Under the pieces are notes generated by a model. That model saw nothing but the letters and a program-made list of their open reading frames with translations. It did not search any database and was not told the origin of the DNA. Positions 63,591-64,000 of a DNA stretch of 64,000 nucleotides are shown here, one piece after another. The translations under genes and the position numbers were made by a program. This stretch comes from Persicitalea sp038235275 (GTDB lineage: Bacteria > Bacteroidota > Bacteroidia > Cytophagales > Spirosomataceae). Numbering within the stretch: position 1 is the stretch's first letter; each line of letters starts with the position of its first letter. The stretch covers positions 57,935 to 121,934 of the forward strand of contig JBBSUC010000010.1 of NCBI GenBank assembly GCA_038235275.1. Reading direction: 5' to 3'.

Positions 63591-64000
63591 TGTTAAACGA
63601 AAAAGGGAATGTTTGTGAAGATTTGAATTTTAGACGGGCGCTTCCGTGGTTCGGGACGAATCGTTTGCGTATTTTTTGAGAAGTTCTTTTTTCTTAAAAA
63701 TTGAATGAGGCGATAATTTAAGTAAATTCGGTACAGGAACATCGATCAAAGAGCGACTTTTTTAATCTTCATACGCTGCATAAATTACATCGATTATGTA
63801 CGAAACCAGGCAATTCAAAAGATCATCAGGCTACGAATACGCAAGTAAAATAGGGATAATTTGCCTCATTTCAGCTCTTCCTTGATTTGAAACGCCTGAA
63901 TTAGCGGCTCTTTTTCGGGGCTCAGAGTGAAGAATATTTGGTAGTGTAACAGAATGTATGCCGTAATCATGCGGCATTTTTATGCCAGATGTAAGCCTTC
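63591..64000. other. Non-coding end of window
   Basis: No convincing gene. A 34-codon minus-strand frame (63866-63970, starting MITAYILLHYQ, ending QIKEELK) has protein-like composition and may be a fragment, but I cannot identify it. A perfect 6-bp stem ATGCCG / CGGCAT followed by five T (63958-63981) could act as a plus-strand terminator. Confidence 0.3.

Overview
The window reads as chromosome of a Bacteroidota member, most likely Cytophagales (Spirosomataceae-like). Several genes are preceded by the Bacteroidota promoter form (TTG or TTTG, about 19 nt, then TAnnTTTG). Starts generally lack Shine-Dalgarno sequences. The gene set is typical of the phylum: two DUF1080 lipoproteins, a Wzi-type outer-membrane protein, a BtuG-like lipoprotein behind a B12 receptor, and a dihydroorotase with the DDQVHF signature. 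GC looks a little above 50 percent by eye. I found no rRNA, tRNA or CRISPR array.

Layout. 0-18 kb is mostly housekeeping: DEDDy exonuclease, lipB, yraN, pyrC, a P1 peptidase, a xylulokinase-like kinase, prfA, a CPBP protease, a photolyase-like flavoprotein divergent from an ABA4-like membrane protein, ffh and a D-2-hydroxyacid dehydrogenase. 17-19 kb holds a CarH-type B12-binding MerR regulator beside a CruF-like carotenoid gene. 19-30 kb carries secreted and carbohydrate-active genes: a fasciclin lipoprotein, a Tat-exported glycosidase-like protein, a PIG-L deacetylase, two DUF1080 proteins and a GH9 glucanase. A scar at 23.7-25.4 kb interrupts it, with fragments of a nucleotidyltransferase pair, a DUF5615 remnant and a decayed IS256-family element. 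30-37 kb holds wzi, sdaA, corA and a cobalamin-riboswitch operon (btuB, btuG-like, free-methionine-sulfoxide reductase). 37-49 kb has hydrolases and peptidases, an SLC13 permease, an rRNA methyltransferase and glutamate dehydrogenase.

49.8-57.5 kb is a defence island on the minus strand: HepT/MntA-type toxin-antitoxin genes, hsdM, hsdS, an Abi_C-domain gene and hsdR, largely with overlapping or near-adjacent ends. 57.6-63.6 kb returns to metabolism: M28 peptidase, aminotransferase, PspC, thiolase and aldo/keto reductase.

Two themes link distant genes. Cobalamin appears as a riboswitch-controlled uptake operon and as the probable chromophore of the CarH-like regulator next to a carotenoid gene. 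Short dispersed repeats occur between genes and also within gene ends: two signal peptides share one repeat, the last seven HsdS codons are another, and a third extends the protein ending at 16376.
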